From positions 17,306,203 through 17,370,202 of the forward strand of contig NC_083341.1 of the NCBI RefSeq assembly GCF_019175385.1: a DNA stretch of 64,000 nt. The letters run 5' to 3'. Below the pieces are notes generated by a model. That model was not told the DNA's origin, ran no database searches, and saw nothing but the letters and a program-made list of their open reading frames with translations. Positions 1 to 11,847 of the stretch are shown in pieces. How positions within the stretch are numbered: the first letter of the stretch is position 1; each line of letters begins with the position of its first letter. The DNA is from Lycium barbarum (taxonomy: Eukaryota > Streptophyta > Magnoliopsida > Solanales > Solanaceae). Made by a program: the position numbers and the translations under genes.

Positions 1-149
1 GTTCATAACAGTGACGCGATTTGAAGAACATCAAAACTTCATCGTGAAACAGATTCTGGAAAAAAATAAATATATATATATCTTCTCTGTTTACTGTTCT
101 GTTTCATTTGCCATTTATTAAACAGTTTGTCAATTATTGACAGTGAAGA
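1..149 (+). other. Leader between the off-window 5' LTR and gag of copia-1
   Basis: Untranslated AT-rich leader upstream of the first gag ATG at 150. It has a short AT run at 71-80. No initiator-tRNA-Met primer-binding sequence is visible here, so the PBS and the 5' LTR probably lie upstream of the window. Confidence 0.5.
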
Positions 150-1066
150 ATGGAAACAGAAAGTGATGTTAATGCTCCTAATGGAACTGCAACTGTTGGT
201 GCGACTGCTGGCACTACTGTTGACGTGACTGTTGGGCCGACAAATGTTGCATCGTCAAGCCGTCCAACTATTGTACACGCGATGGCACGACAGAAAAACC
301 AGGAAAGTATTCTGGTATCAACTTCAAAGGATGGCAACAAAGAATGTTCTTCTGGCTGACTACTCTAGGCATGCAGAAGTTCATAAATGAAAATCCTCCT
401 GCTACTGAAGAAGGAATGCCTGAAAACCAACGCTTTATGATTACCGAGGCTTGGAAGCATGCAAATTTTTTGTGCAAAGGATACATCCTTAGTGCACTGG
501 ATGATGATCTGTATAATGTCTACAGTTCTGCCAAAACTTCAAAAGAATTATGGCTTGCACTCGAAAAGAAGTATAAAACTGAAGATGCATGCTTGAAAAA
601 ATTCGTAGTTGCCAAGTTTCTTGACTACAAGATGACAGACAGTAAAACTGTTGGAACCCAAGTTCAAGAACTCCAAGTCCTTATCCATGACCTTATTGCT
701 GAAGGTATGGTGATCAACGAGGCATTTCAAGTGGCTGCTGTGATTGAGAAGTTGCCTCCTTCATGGAGAGACTTCAAAAACTATCTGAAACACAAGCGTA
801 AGGAAATGTCGCTGGAAGATCTTGTGATTCACTTGAAGATTGAGGAAGACAATAAAGTTGCTGAAAAGAAGTCGCGTGGAAATTCAACGATTATGGGAGC
901 GAACATCGTTGAAGAAGCTGCTCCAAAGAATAAGAAAAGGAAGAAACCTTTTGGAAAGAGTAAGGAGCATAACAAGAAAAAATTCAAGGGCAATTGCTAT
1001 AATTGTGGGAAAGCTGGCCACAAAGCCCCAGATTGTCGTCTATCGAAAAAGGACAAGAACAAGTGA
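150..1066 (+). pseudogene. Copia-1 gag (UBN2-type) with zinc knuckle, frameshifted
   Basis: Encodes a copia Gag polyprotein, the structural protein that packages element RNA. The reading starts at ATG 150, but the conserved stretch KYSGINFKGWQQRMFFWLTT sits in a different frame, so there is a one-base shift near 285-295. The rest (344-1066) is one open frame containing the UBN2 region and, near the C-terminus, a CCHC zinc knuckle (CYNCGKAGHKAPDC, about residues 217-230 of that frame) preceded by a lysine-rich segment. An in-frame TGA at 1064-1066 separates it from the protease reading, which continues in the same frame. Family assignment rests on the motifs seen; loss of function is inferred from the frameshift and stop. 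Confidence 0.85.
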
Positions 1067-1230
1067 CAAGTCAATATGGTGGAGAAGAATGATCACATGG
1101 ATGATCTGTGTGCAATGTTGTCGGAGTGCAATTCGGTTGGAAACCCAAAGGAGTGGTGGCTTGATTCTGGTGCCACTCGACATGTTTGCGTTGTAAAAGA
1201 AGCATTTGCAACCTACGCTCCCGCTGGACC
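1067..1230 (+). pseudogene. Copia-1 aspartic protease, N-terminal fragment
   Basis: In frame with gag after the TGA at 1064. The reading contains WWLDSGATRHVC, with the DSGA catalytic motif of retroviral-type aspartic proteases (codons near 1157-1170). The reading is cut at AYAPAGP-like codons by the start of the Athila-1 LTR at 1231 and continues at 14957. The last five bases, GGACC (1226-1230), are the target-site duplication of that insertion. Confidence 0.8.
1226..1230. repeat. Target-site duplication of Athila-1, left copy (GGACC)
   Basis: GGACC directly precedes the TGATGTG LTR tip at 1231 and recurs at 14952-14956 directly after the LTR end CGTATCA. A 5-bp duplication is usual for Ty3/gypsy integration. 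It fixes the element boundaries to the base. Confidence 0.95.
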
Positions 1231-2328
1231 TGATGTGCCGTGAATTTCGGCACATTTTATGTCTTTGTCACTAGAAGTGTTGCTTGTTTTTAAGTGCTTT
1301 TACATCGTTTCTTAGTGGCCTGTGTTACGGTCCATCGCATAGTGGCCGTGACATCACGCTGACAAATGACGAACCGTAACCTGTGTTACGGTCCGTAACG
1401 ATGCCGCGTAAGGGTGTTTTTGTCCAGAAACTTGGCGCGATTTTTAGCCCTATAAATACTTAAAGTAGGATTTTAGTTCATTATTCTGATTTTTCTTTGG
1501 GGAGCATTAACTTTAAGTCTTGAATATTTGAAGTGGTTAGAGCATTTAAAGCAACAACTTCACTTCCATTCCGTATTGTATTAGCATCGTAAGTATATTA
1601 TGTTAACTTTTAAGCTTTCTTTGTTAACCAAAATGATGAGTAGCTAATTTTAATACTAAGGTTGTGGATCCCATGATGGGTATTATGTGAATGGGTTTCT
1701 GCTATTGATATATGCATAATGGTTGTTAGTATTTATTCTATCTTTGTGCGTTAGCGATGGGTAATGATTGCAAGCATTAGCCTAAGCCATTATACTAACT
1801 TTTCTTGGGAAAAAGAGTCAGTATTGGTAAGATTGAATCACAATGACTCGGGGCGTTAACCCTCATTTAATAGACTGACTTAGGGATAAGAACAAGTCTA
1901 AATTGGCATTATTGGTCGCTCTTCGATTTCAACTCTTTTACATTTGGAAAAATCATAAAGAGGAAATACGGCCTAACTGTTGGGAAACATTAGGAAGTCC
2001 TTAAGAGATCAAGTGCATACTCTTAGAACAACCATTAAAAATATATCACATTGAAACCTGAAGCATAATATCTAATCAAAATGGGGAACACAGCCTTGGT
2101 CTCTCTCTCGCATTAAGTACAATTCAAGTCAAAGTATTCAATTACATTACTCAACAATTATTTCAAACTGTGTGGAATAGGATTAAAGCCTTTAAAGACT
2201 AGTATCACATACAATTAGTATCCTTTTCTCTCCATATTCCCTGTGAGATTCGACCCCAACCTTGTTTGGGTTACTATATTTGACAACGTCCGATTTACGC
2301 CATTAATAGGTGTAATTTGAGTGTATCA
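1231..2328 (+). repeat. Athila-1 5' LTR
   Basis: Begins TGATGTGCCG and ends GTGTATCA, immediately followed by the PBS. It is 1098 bp against 1458 bp for the 3' LTR: the part corresponding to about 13578-13928 of the 3' LTR, where most of the palindromic dyads lie, is missing, with a second 12-bp difference just downstream. Two dyad remnants persist near 1323 and 1385. A TATA box follows at 1451. Confidence 0.95.
1451..1458 (+). promoter_or_regulatory. TATA box of the Athila-1 5' LTR
   Basis: TATAAATA lies about 220 bp into the LTR, just after the palindromic dyads; the same octamer is at 14074-14081 in the 3' LTR. It would mark the U3/R promoter of the element. Confidence 0.6.
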
Positions 2329-2333
2329 AATTT

Positions 2334-2351
2334 CGGCGCCGTTGTCGGGGA
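2334..2351 (+). other. Primer-binding site, tRNA-Asp type (Athila-1)
   Basis: The 18 bases starting CGGCGCCGTTG, five bases after the LTR end, match the complement of the 3' end of plant tRNA-Asp(GTC) at 16 of 18 positions (differences at positions 1 and 12). Athila-2 has a perfect version at 54663-54680. Confidence 0.85.
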
Positions 2352-2445
2352 ATACGGTTTTGAAATTACTGTTTGTGCGTACTCTTCTTTAAAACTTTTT
2401 CTATTCCATCACACCTTGTTTGCTGTTGTGGTGAACCAGGTGAAC

Positions 2446-4430
2446 ATGGCTGGAAGACAGAATCGCAATCAAGGAAACCAAGGTGGACTCCAAGTGAACC
2501 CACCTACACTAGAAGAGGACGAAGAGGAGAATATATTTGCGGAATTCATCAATGAGGCTGATTATGCTTCAGCTGTGGTCCCTCCTAGGACTGGAAATGC
2601 TACGTTCAAAATTGATAGTTCTATCTATCAGCTGCTGAAACTTGAAGGTTATTTCCGAAATTCTTTGGAGGATTGTCCACTTCGACATTTGAAGAACTTC
2701 CTGCACGTGTGTGCTCAACAATCCCAAGGTGCTGTTTCTGCTGATGCACTGCGCTTACGGGTCTTCAAATATTCCTTGGCTGGCCAAGCAAGGGAATGGT
2801 ATGAAAAGCTTCCCAGCAATTCTATCCATACCTGGAGCGAGCTAGCCAACACATTTCTGAAGAAGTGTTTCCCACCGAGCAAAAAGGCTGAACTTCGAGA
2901 TAAGATCTTTGAGTTCAAACAGCTCCCGAGGGAACAATTATATTCAGCATGGGAGCGGTTCAAGTATTATCTAGCTCAATCTCCAACTCACGGGTTTCCA
3001 GATGCTATTCTCACGGAGAAATTCTACAAGGGCTTAGATACAATGAATCAGATTGCTGTCAATATTGCTGCGGGAGGATGCTTCATGGACAAGTCATTTA
3101 TCGCCATCACCCGTTTGCTTGATAAACTCACCACCCACAATCAAGCTTGGCATTCAACTGATAGTGAGAGTCTCTCTTATGGTAGTCCATCACTAGCTGT
3201 CGTTGCAAAAGAAAACCATGAGAGAGATCATGCCTTTGCTCAATTGCAAACCACGGTGGATCTATTATCAAATAAGTTGGCAGAAAAGGATGCACAAGGG
3301 GTGAATGTTGTTGAGGAGTTACCACCTCATCCACAGGGCATATATCAAGTCCCTGAGGGAATGCACCAAGATGGGCAACAACAGTATGAAGATGCTAATT
3401 ATGTCAACAACTCGCAAGGGGCTATCAAAGGAAAAATTATCAAGGTCCGGGCCATCACCCATGGAAAAAGTCTCAACACCAATTTCAAGGGAACAATTAT
3501 AGCAGAAATGATCAGGGAAATCCAAATCAAGGGAATTACAATAACAACAATTATGGCAACAAGAGCTTGAACCCCTACATTCCACTAAGGGGGCAAACAT
3601 CAAATTCCCAACAGTGGAGAGACAATTCAGTTAGCAACTCTGCTAATGATTCTGCGGAGCTGAAAAGTATGATGCAGAAAATGCTAATGAATCAGGACAG
3701 AACAGAGAACACAATCAAGGGAATGTCTCAGGTTCAACTATCTCATTCAGCTTCTATTCAGAAGCTTAAATCGCAATTCAGAGACCTTTTCAGAGAAGTG
3801 CATACTCCTCAACGTGGACAACTACCAAGTGATACAGTTCCAAATCGGAAAGGTAATGGGGTAAAATCTGTGGAGCATGTAGCTGCTATTAGCACCCGAA
3901 GTGAAAAAATACTTCAAGGTGCTAATAAAAAGGTGATTGATCTCAAACCAATTGTTGAAGAAGAAGAGCAACCTGATATATCTGATGTTATTGTGGAGGA
4001 AGAAACAGAGGAGGAAGTCCCTATTATAGCTGAAGAGGAGCAAAATCTTGATAATCTCAAGGCACAAGGAGAAAAACATGAAAAGGGGAAGGCAAAACTT
4101 TCTGGCGCTCTACGCCCTTTGAGCCAAATGTTCAAATCTTCATCGCCTTTTCCTCAAAGGCTGGTGAGGAAAATAGAAGATGACAAGTGCTTGCGATTCT
4201 ATGATCAACTCAAGCAATTGACGATGAACATTCCTTTTATGGACGTTGTCCAAGAAATGCCTGGGTTTGCTAAGTATTTGAAGGATCTCTTAATAAAGAA
4301 GAAGAAGAAGCCATTGAAACACGACACTGTGGGTATGACTCATCGCGTTAGTGCCATTATTTCCAAGACCACAGTGCAAAAAAGGGAAGATCCTGGAGCA
4401 TGCACCATTCTATGCACCATAGGGCAGTAG
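2446..4430 (+). pseudogene. Athila-1 gag, frameshifted
   Basis: Structural Gag polyprotein of an Athila element. The start ATG at 2446 (MAGRQNRNQGNQGG) is chosen because Athila-2 has the matching MEVRPNRNQGNQGG start; the upstream in-frame reading is leader. The retrotransposon Gag core runs from about 2560 to 3150 (AREWYEKLPSNSIHTW, then FYKGLDTMNQIAVNIA). The frame is lost near 3415-3425 and the downstream reading continues from 3567 (NPYIPLRG..., a Glu-rich linker, then RFYDQLKQLTMNIPF) to a TAG at 4428-4430. The aligned region of Athila-2 has no stop at that last point, so the TAG is a derived defect. Confidence 0.85.
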
Positions 4431-5159
4431 GATTTTGCTAAGGCTTTGTGTGATAACGGGGCTAGCATAAATCTTATGCCCCTTGAGATTTTTAAGAGAT
4501 TAGGATTAGAGATACCAAGGCCAACTATCATGAGGTTGCAGATGGCTGACAGATCGATAAAAAGGCCAGTGGGGGTAGTTGATGATGTGCTTGTTCAAAT
4601 CGGGGAATTGCTACTGCCGGCAGATTTCGTGATTCTTGACTGTGCTATTGATCAATAAATTCCTATTATTCTGGGGAGACCTTTCCTTGCGACAAGGAGG
4701 GCTCTTATGGATTCCGAGAAGAATGAAATCAAGTTTCGGGTGAACGATGAGGAGGTGACTTTTCACGCCAGCAAGGGTATGAAATTACCTAGTCTTTATC
4801 AAAGTATTTCAGTCATTAATTCTGTTGATGTGGTGGATGAAGAGGTAGAATTCAAAATGGAGGAAAAATGCTTGGGTGAAGCATTATCGGCCATTTTGGT
4901 GAACTTTGATGCAGAAGAAATGGAGGGATATATTGAGACAATGAATTCACTCACCGGTCTGGGATCTTACTCTTATGAGCCCAAGAAATTGTCTCTTGAT
5001 TCAGAGAAAACGAACAACTCCTCCAGCAAAACCATCAATATTGAGCCACCGAAGTTGGAACTCAAGCAACTTCTATCCCATCTTAAATATGAGTTTCTTG
5101 GAGCAAATGCCACCCTCCAAATTATTGTGTCATCACTTCTGAATGAGGGCCAAACTTAA
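4431..5159 (+). pseudogene. Athila-1 protease and protease-RT linker
   Basis: Continues the gag-pol reading after the TAG. The protease region reads CDNGASINLMPLEIFKRLGL, where DNGAS occupies the position of the catalytic D-S/T-G motif, and ends with VILDCAIDQ. A TAA at 4656-4658 precedes the ILGRPFLAT motif that normally closes the protease (about 4663-4693). The linker reading 4707-5159 (NEIKFRVNDEEVTF... to SYEPKKLSL) matches Athila-2 52382 downward and ends in a TAA at 5157-5159. Non-functional by inference from the stops. Confidence 0.8.
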
Positions 5160-7957
5160 AGACTCATCGCAGTTTTGAGGAAGCATTTAAGATCTTTGGG
5201 TTGGACTATTGCAGTCATCCGGGGGATTCCCTCCGGAATTTGTGAGCACCGAATTCAGTTGGAGGAGGAAAGTTCACCAAGTGTTGAACATCAGAGAAGA
5301 TTAAATCCACCGAGGTGGTAAAGAAAGAGATTAGGAAGTGGCTTGATGCTAGGGTGGTTTACCCGATTACCAACAGTCCATGGGTAAGTCCAGTCCAGTG
5401 TGTTCCAAACACAGGGGGTATCACCATTGTCCCTAACTCTAAAAATGAGTTGATTCCGACAAGAACTGTCACCGGTTGGAGAGTGTGTATGGACTACCGG
5501 AAGCTGAACACTGCATCTTGCAAGGATCATTTCCCTATGCCCTTTATTGATCGAATGCTTGATCGGCTAACTGGAAGGTCTTATTATTGTTTCTTAGATG
5601 GGTACTCAGGATACAACCAAATCAACATTGCATTGGAAGATCAAGAAAAGACTACTTTCACTTGTCCCTATGGGACATTCGCTTTCACCCGGATGCCATT
5701 TGGTCTTTGCAATGCCCCAGCTACTTTCCAACGATGCATGATGTCAATATTCTCTTAAATGGTTGAAAACTTTCTTGAAGTCTTCATGGATGACTTCTCT
5801 GTGGTGGGAGATTCATTCGATGAATGTTTAAACCATCGTGATCGGGTGCTGCAAAGGTGTGAGGAGACAAACCTCGTTCTCAACTGGGAAAAGTGTCATT
5901 TTATGGTAAAGGAGTGAATTGTCCTTGGCCATAAGATTTTCGAGAGAGGGATTGAGGTTGACCAAGCCAAAATCGATGTGATTTCAAAACTCCCTCCACC
6001 TATCTCAGTAAAAGGGGTTCGGAGTTTCCTGGGGAACGCCGGATTCTATAGAAGATTTATCAAAGACTTCTCCTAAATTGCAAATTCAATGTGCAAACTC
6101 TTAGAAAAGGAGTCCAAATTCAAATTTGATGAGAAGTGCATAAAGGCTTTCGACGAGTTGAAGTTAAAATTAACCTTAACCCCTGTTGTTGTGTCCCCGG
6201 ATTGGTCGCTGCCCTTTGAATTAATGTGTGATGCCAGTGGTCTTGCAATTGGCACTGTGCTTGGTCAGCGGCTCAACACTATCTTGCACCCAATTTATTA
6301 TGCCAGCAAAATGCTAAATGGAGCTCAACTGAATTATACAGTAACGGGGCAGGAACTACTTGCTATTGTTTATGCCTTTGAAAAGTTCCGGGCTTATTTA
6401 TTGGGTGCCAAGGTAGTGGTTCACACTGACCATGCTTCCCTGCGGTACTTAATGGCTAAAAGGGATGCTAAGCCTCGGTTGATAAGATGGGTGTTGTTGC
6501 TACAAGAATTTGACTTCGAAGTCAAAGATCGAAAAGGGTCAGAAAATCAAGTAGCTGACCATCTCTCCACACTTGAAGCACCAGGGAGACCGAATGATGT
6601 GCTGGATATTGATGACACTTTTCCGGATGAAAGTGTCTTGGCGATCTCCAATGATGTGGCACCATGGTATGCCGATATTGCCAATTATTTGGTAACTGGC
6701 ATTGTTCCTGAAGATTTGAAGGCATATCAAAAGAAGAAATTCTTGAGAGATTACCGACAGTATTATTGGGATGAGCCTTACTTATTCAGGACTTATGCTG
6801 ACAATATGATCAGAAGATGTGTGGCTGAATCTGAGGTGATGGATAATTTGAAGGCTTGTCATGATTCTCCGGTTGGTGGGCATCACGATGGAAATAGAAC
6901 TGCAGCCAAGGTGCTAGAGTATGGCTACTATTGGCAAGCCATCTATCGTGATGCGAATATGTTGGCACGTTCTTGTGATAAATGCCAACGCCAGGGCACA
7001 ATAGGTCGAAAGCATGAAACACCGATGAATTTTGTACTTGAGGTGGAGCTCTTTGATGTATGGGGCATTGATTTTATGGGGCCCTTCGTGGGCTCATATG
7101 GCCTGAAATATATTCTTGTTGCGGTGAATTATGTCTCCAAGTAGGTGGAGGCGGTGGCCTTGCCTAACAATGATGGTAGGAGAGTCAATGCCTTTCTAAA
7201 AAAGAACATCTTTACTAGATTTGGCACTCCTAGAGCTATTATTAGTGATGGTGGTTCTCATTTCTGCAACAAACCATTTGCTGATCTTCTTGAAAATTAT
7301 GGCGTGCATCACAGGGTTGCCACTCCATATCATCCTCAGACGAGTGGTCAGGTTGAAGTCTCCAACAGAGAGATAAAAAGCATCTTGGCAAAGACGGTCA
7401 ATGTGAATCGCACTGACTGGTCCAAAAAGTTGGATGATACTCTATGGGCATATCGCACGGCGTGCAAAACGCCTATTGGGACTCCACCGTATAAGTTGGT
7501 ATTTGGGAAGGCATGTCATTTGCCTATTGAGCTTGAGCATAAGGCCCTTTGGGCATTGAAGAAGCTGAACATGGATTGGCATGAAGCAACAAAGCTGAGG
7601 TTGTTTCAAATCAACGAGACGGATGAATTTAGGTACAACGCCTATGAAAGTGCAACACTGTACAAGGAAAAGATGAGATACTATCATGACTCGAAGATCC
7701 TCAAAAGGGATTTTTAGCCGAAGGACTTGATCTTGCTGTACAATTCGCGCCTAAAATTCTTTATGGGCTAGCTAAAGTCTCGATGGTCAGGTCCGTTTGA
7801 AATCGCAAGTGTTTCCCCAAATGGAAGTGTCATTACGGTGAAAACCGAGGATGACACTCAGACTTTTAAAGTGAATGCACAAAGAGTGAAGCATTACCAT
7901 TAGTGTATTGATGATAGTAAGGTGGTTGATAGGTATCGTTTGAAATACGATTCCTGA
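5160..7957 (+). pseudogene. Athila-1 pol: reverse transcriptase, RNase H, integrase
   Basis: Reads through RT (5315-6075: [37 protein letters not shown], then VFMDDF), RNase H (6089-6580: [53 protein letters not shown]) and integrase (6830-7717: H-H-C-C zinc finger ending [42 protein letters not shown]). The catalytic FMDD, the RNase H Asp and the integrase D-D-E can still be read, but stops at 5756, 5916, 6074, 7142 and 7715 and a frameshift near 5310 kill the gene. The TAG at 7142 replaces the Trp of SKWVEA. The integrase tail (GPFEIASVSPNGSV) ends at a TGA at 7955. Confidence 0.9.
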
Positions 7958-7973
7958 ACTGGAAATTGAGGTA

Positions 7974-8024
7974 TCACGTCGAGCCGTGACGTTAAACCAA
8001 GCGCTGTGTGGGAGGCAACCCACA
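7974..8024 (+). other. Conserved non-coding block directly after Athila pol
   Basis: Starting 16 bases after the pol stop, the sequence TATCACGTCG, then GACGTTAAA, GCGCT and TGGGAGGCAACCCA closely matches the same position after pol in Athila-2 (49020-49070, - strand). TGGG..CCCA can form a four-base-pair stem around AGGCAA. Its role is unknown. Confidence 0.75.
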
Positions 8025-9558
8025 TTTACTGCTTTGTAAGTAGTTTAAATTTTGTATTTCCTTTGTTTTCTTTTGGGTTTTTGATGTTTGCTGATGTGGT
8101 AGGATTCTGAGAACTGTAGAGGCCAAAAGAAAATAACTGTTGAGTTTTGACGCTCCACGTTACAGCCCGTAACTCATGTTACGGTTCGTATAAAGGAGCG
8201 TAACAAGAGAAAAGAAAATTCAGAAATCACTGAAGGATGGAAGAAAAGTGTTACGGTCTGAGTTACGGACCATCGCCCACGTTACGGACCGTAACACATA
8301 ATCGTAACCTTGACAAAAATTTGGGCAATCACTGGAAAATTGGCACCCGTTACGCCAGGTAATACGGACCGTAACACGAGTTATGGTCCGTCGGCTGTAG
8401 TGCCATGTCATTAATGAAAAATTAAAACGGGGTTGTTTGGTTGACCGTAACACGATTTACATCTTGTATCTCATGTTACGGTCCGTAACATGGAACGTAA
8501 CGGTCGGGCATGTTCAAATACATCACCCGACGGTTACCATTTCAAATTCAACCGGTGCTTTGAAATTTTTTAACCCCCTCTCCCTCATAACTTCCTCTCT
8601 TCATCTCCCCCTCTCCCTCATATTTCTTTCACCATAGTTGCTGTTTTTTTCTCTTGTCACCATCCCTGCTTTAATTTCGAGTTTCATCCAAGCATCGCCA
8701 ACGATCAGATATAACAATGTGTTGACTCTCTTTCTTCTTTTATCTATCGATAAGATTGCGATGATCTTTCATGGGTAAATTCGTATGCAATGCCTTGTAA
8801 TTAATGTGTTGAATGTGTTTGAATCCCCATTGAATAATTGCGCGGGATTTAACAATGGCTGGGGGTTGGGTTTGGTATGCTTGCTGTTTGAGAGACTCGT
8901 GGGCACAAGCACATTGTCTCCCGCTGAGTCGGAGGGCATCCCGATTGAAAGTTTCGTTCGTGAAACTACTAAATTGGTTTGCCCACCAACTGTTCGCAAA
9001 AAGGTTCCAATGAAAACTTTGGTGAAACCAGGTGAAGTCTGAGTAACCCGAGTTATGTGAGGGGATCAAATGGTGTTTTACACTATACCCAAGGATCATA
9101 AAGTCGAAAATCTTAGCCTCGTGCTTAAACGAGAAAATTTGGCCAAGTTATGCATCTGTGAACTGATTGCCCGTCGTTCAGTGTTCCGGGTTGTAACGTG
9201 TGTTACGGACCGTAACATTCATCGTAACACCGATGATTTCCATAAAACTTTCTGAAAATTTAGGTGATGTTACGGTCAGGTGTTACGGACCGTAACACGG
9301 TTGACGGACCGTAACACCACATCGTAACATCGATGATTTCCATGAAAACTTTCTGGAAATTTGGGTGACGTTACGGTCAGGTGTTACGGACCGTAACGAG
9401 TATGACGGTCCGTCGAATGTGTTACATTTCCTGTGTTATAAATGAACAAATTGAGTTACGGTTGGAGATATGGCTCGTAACACCATCGACGGTCCATCGA
9501 CCGTGTTACGGTGCATGAGCTAATTGAAGTCCTCAACTCAAACCAATAAGTTGTATAA
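8025..9558 (+). other. Athila-1 region between pol and ORF3
   Basis: No credible coding region was seen here. The sequence holds the internal palindromic dyad array (8157-8508 and 9190-9513) and a pyrimidine-rich stretch at 8573-8665. The two copies around 9220-9300 and 9325-9400 form an imperfect tandem repeat with CGATGATTTCCAT and TTTCTGGAAAT. Confidence 0.6.
8157..9513. repeat. Internal palindromic dyad array of Athila-1
   Basis: Repeated GTTACGGACCGTAAC and GTTACGGTCCGTAAC dyads, many perfect and others with one or two changes. Clear copies start near 8283, 8485, 9202, 9281 and 9381, with half-sites (CGTAAC, GACGGTCCGTCG) between them. The same motif family fills U3 of this element's LTRs. 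Confidence 0.85.
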
Positions 9559-11847
9559 TTGAAAACTTCTCGTGTATCATATCTAACTTTGCCTTCCACA
9601 GGTATAGGTAACCCAAGGAAAGGGAAGAAGGTTTCACCCAAGGTTGCAGGCAAAGGAAAATGTCGTGGTGCAGGCAAAGTAACCTCACGGTTGCGCGACG
9701 AAGATCAAATCAAAGACACCAGGGCTACAAAGAGGCCAGTTGCACCAACCAGGCCAGCCTCACCATCCGAAAGTTCCTCCTCGTCTGATGAGGAGAGTTC
9801 GTCTAGTTCATCGAGCCATAGTGAACCCAGGCAGGCTGTCACACCACCACACCGACCTCAACCACCCATTAGACAGCCTACTGCGGAGGAGCGCGAAAAA
9901 GAGCGCGAGTAGGAAAGGAGAGAGACAGACATCCGGATGAGGGCTATGTATGAGCAAGACCTCCGATTTTCTGTGGAGGGATCTGAAGAACTGTACAATA
10001 AAGGGTGTGAGCTAGCAAAGCATGAGGGACAGGGCTCGGAGAGAAGTATTTTCAAGGAAAGGAACGTCAGTTTCGATGGTCTCGATGGATATCTGGGCAT
10101 TCGTGACACTATCCGCTTCCACAAATTAGAGTTTTTGAAAAACCCTGTGGGGTCCTACATCCCGGCTCTTGTTCGGGAATTCTATGCTTCTTACGGGGCT
10201 GTTGTATTCAAAGCATAGAAAAAAGGGCAGCGCGCAACTCAAGTGCCGGCCATGAATGAGGTAGTAGTGCGGAAAAAGAAGATTGATGTTTCTACGACGA
10301 CCATCAATAGAATACTATTCGGGGAGGATTATATTGCGCCTACAGTGGCGGAAGAAGGGGAGTTTGTCTAAAAAATTGAATAGAAAGATACAATCTCCGT
10401 CAGAAAATGGGTGGCCTCAGTGATTGCACGGTCGGCAGATCCCGAATGGGCAATAGTGCCAAAGTTGACAGCCGCTACGCCGATTTGGAAAAACACCCTC
10501 ACGCCAGAGGCAAAGTTTTGGTAGCAGATTGTTCTGTTCCACATCCGTCCTACCCAGACAGATAATTATTTGACTCCGGATAGAGCTGTTCTTGTGGCTG
10601 CCCTTATGTCGAGGTATAAGATCAACTTTGAAAGACTGGTAGCAGCAGATCTCCGGGAGAGAGCCACCCAACCAGCCACTTCCCTCATTCATCCATGTTT
10701 GCTTACGCTCTTATGCTTGCGCGATGGACCAGAACCCTTCCATTTTATCGATCACAGTGTGATCGCCAGGAGTATCTATGACATCACAAAGGGGAGAGAC
10801 AATATGTTGAGCCAAGGTTCAATGTCATCTGCCTCGTCTTCTGATGTGCCGGAGGGGCCAACGGGATCAGATGTTTTACCCTTGGCTATCATGGGTGCTG
10901 AGGAAACTGCTGCGGGTCAGCCCACAGATTCTGAGGCTCCACCGGCTGATTATGATACAAAGCCCATGCCAACTCCAGTCGCACCTACTTCGGGTGGTCC
11001 TACCTCTTCCACTGGAGCGAGCCTAGCACCGGCTCAGCCCATACCGGGAGTCCCACCCGAAATTGCGAGAAAAATGATTTTCAACCGGGAGAATTTTGGA
11101 GCAGTGGTCCTGCAAGCAGATAGAAAAGATAGGCAGGTCAAGCAGCTCATGACCGAGCTGAAATTGTACACAAAAAGGGCTATTGATGCAGCGTTGAGGC
11201 CGATAAAAGAACAGATGGCTGATGACCACCTACAGATCCACTCTCGGATAGATGGTATTGAGAACATGATGACGGAGTTGACTATGACACACCCCACTGT
11301 GGAATTGGGCACTGTTCGGAATGAGTTGCGGACCTTAAAGGATGATGTGCAGAAATTGAAGGCACAGGAAGTGGCTGTTATGACGGACCAGATTCCGAAA
11401 GTACACACAGAGTTGGTACAAAGCTTATACCAGCCGGTTCAGAGTCTACTTGGTGATGATGAGATCGAGGACACGGTTGAGGAGGAGCAAGACGAGGAGT
11501 TGGAAGAGGATACCCACTCTTTGGTTAAAGGGAAGCGCAGAAGAGCCACGCAAGATGATGAAAACCTCGAGCCCATTCTCCAGAGTCTTGATACATTTGC
11601 TGCTTTGCGCCCACAGAATGAGGAGGAGGAGCGGCGAACTTTGAAGAAGATCCGACATGAGTCCCGGCTGGGTTCTGACACCACTGGAGCAACATCTAGC
11701 TCAGCCCATCCCATTGAGCCGACTCACCATACTTCTCCTCCACCCACTGAGACTGAGACTTCTAGTGTTGGCCAGCCTGATACCATTATTGCTCCTACCT
11801 CTGAGGTTACCCAACCTCATGATGCTGTAGCAGATCCAAGCGCCTAG
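9559..11847 (+). pseudogene. Athila-1 ORF3 (env-position ORF, putative plant transposon protein type)
   Basis: Third ORF region after pol, in the position of the env-like ORF of Athila elements. Readings: 9559-9912 (basic, then Ser/Glu-rich linker and Pro-rich), 9937-10218 and 10570-11847, broken by in-frame stops at 9910, 10216, 10369 and nearby. The segment around 10160-10360 (LVREFYASYGAVVF, then VVRKKKIDVS and INRILFGEDYIAPT) resembles the putative plant transposon protein domain, and Athila-2 has the counterpart MVREFYATY and TINRFYFGDDFVAPT. The C-terminal half is Pro/Ser/Thr-rich with a predicted helical stretch (about 11090-11420) and an acidic block. No clear transmembrane segment was seen, so an envelope role is not supported. 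A CTTCCACAG acceptor-like site at 9593-9601 may mark splicing. Confidence 0.7.

Noticed and set aside
1..149. A primer-binding site in the copia-1 leader
   Set aside because: No TGGTATCAGAGC-type sequence was found; the PBS is assumed to be upstream.
9559..11847. A true retroviral-type envelope protein in Athila-1
   Set aside because: No signal peptide, cleavage site or membrane span is visible; it is called only as an env-position ORF.
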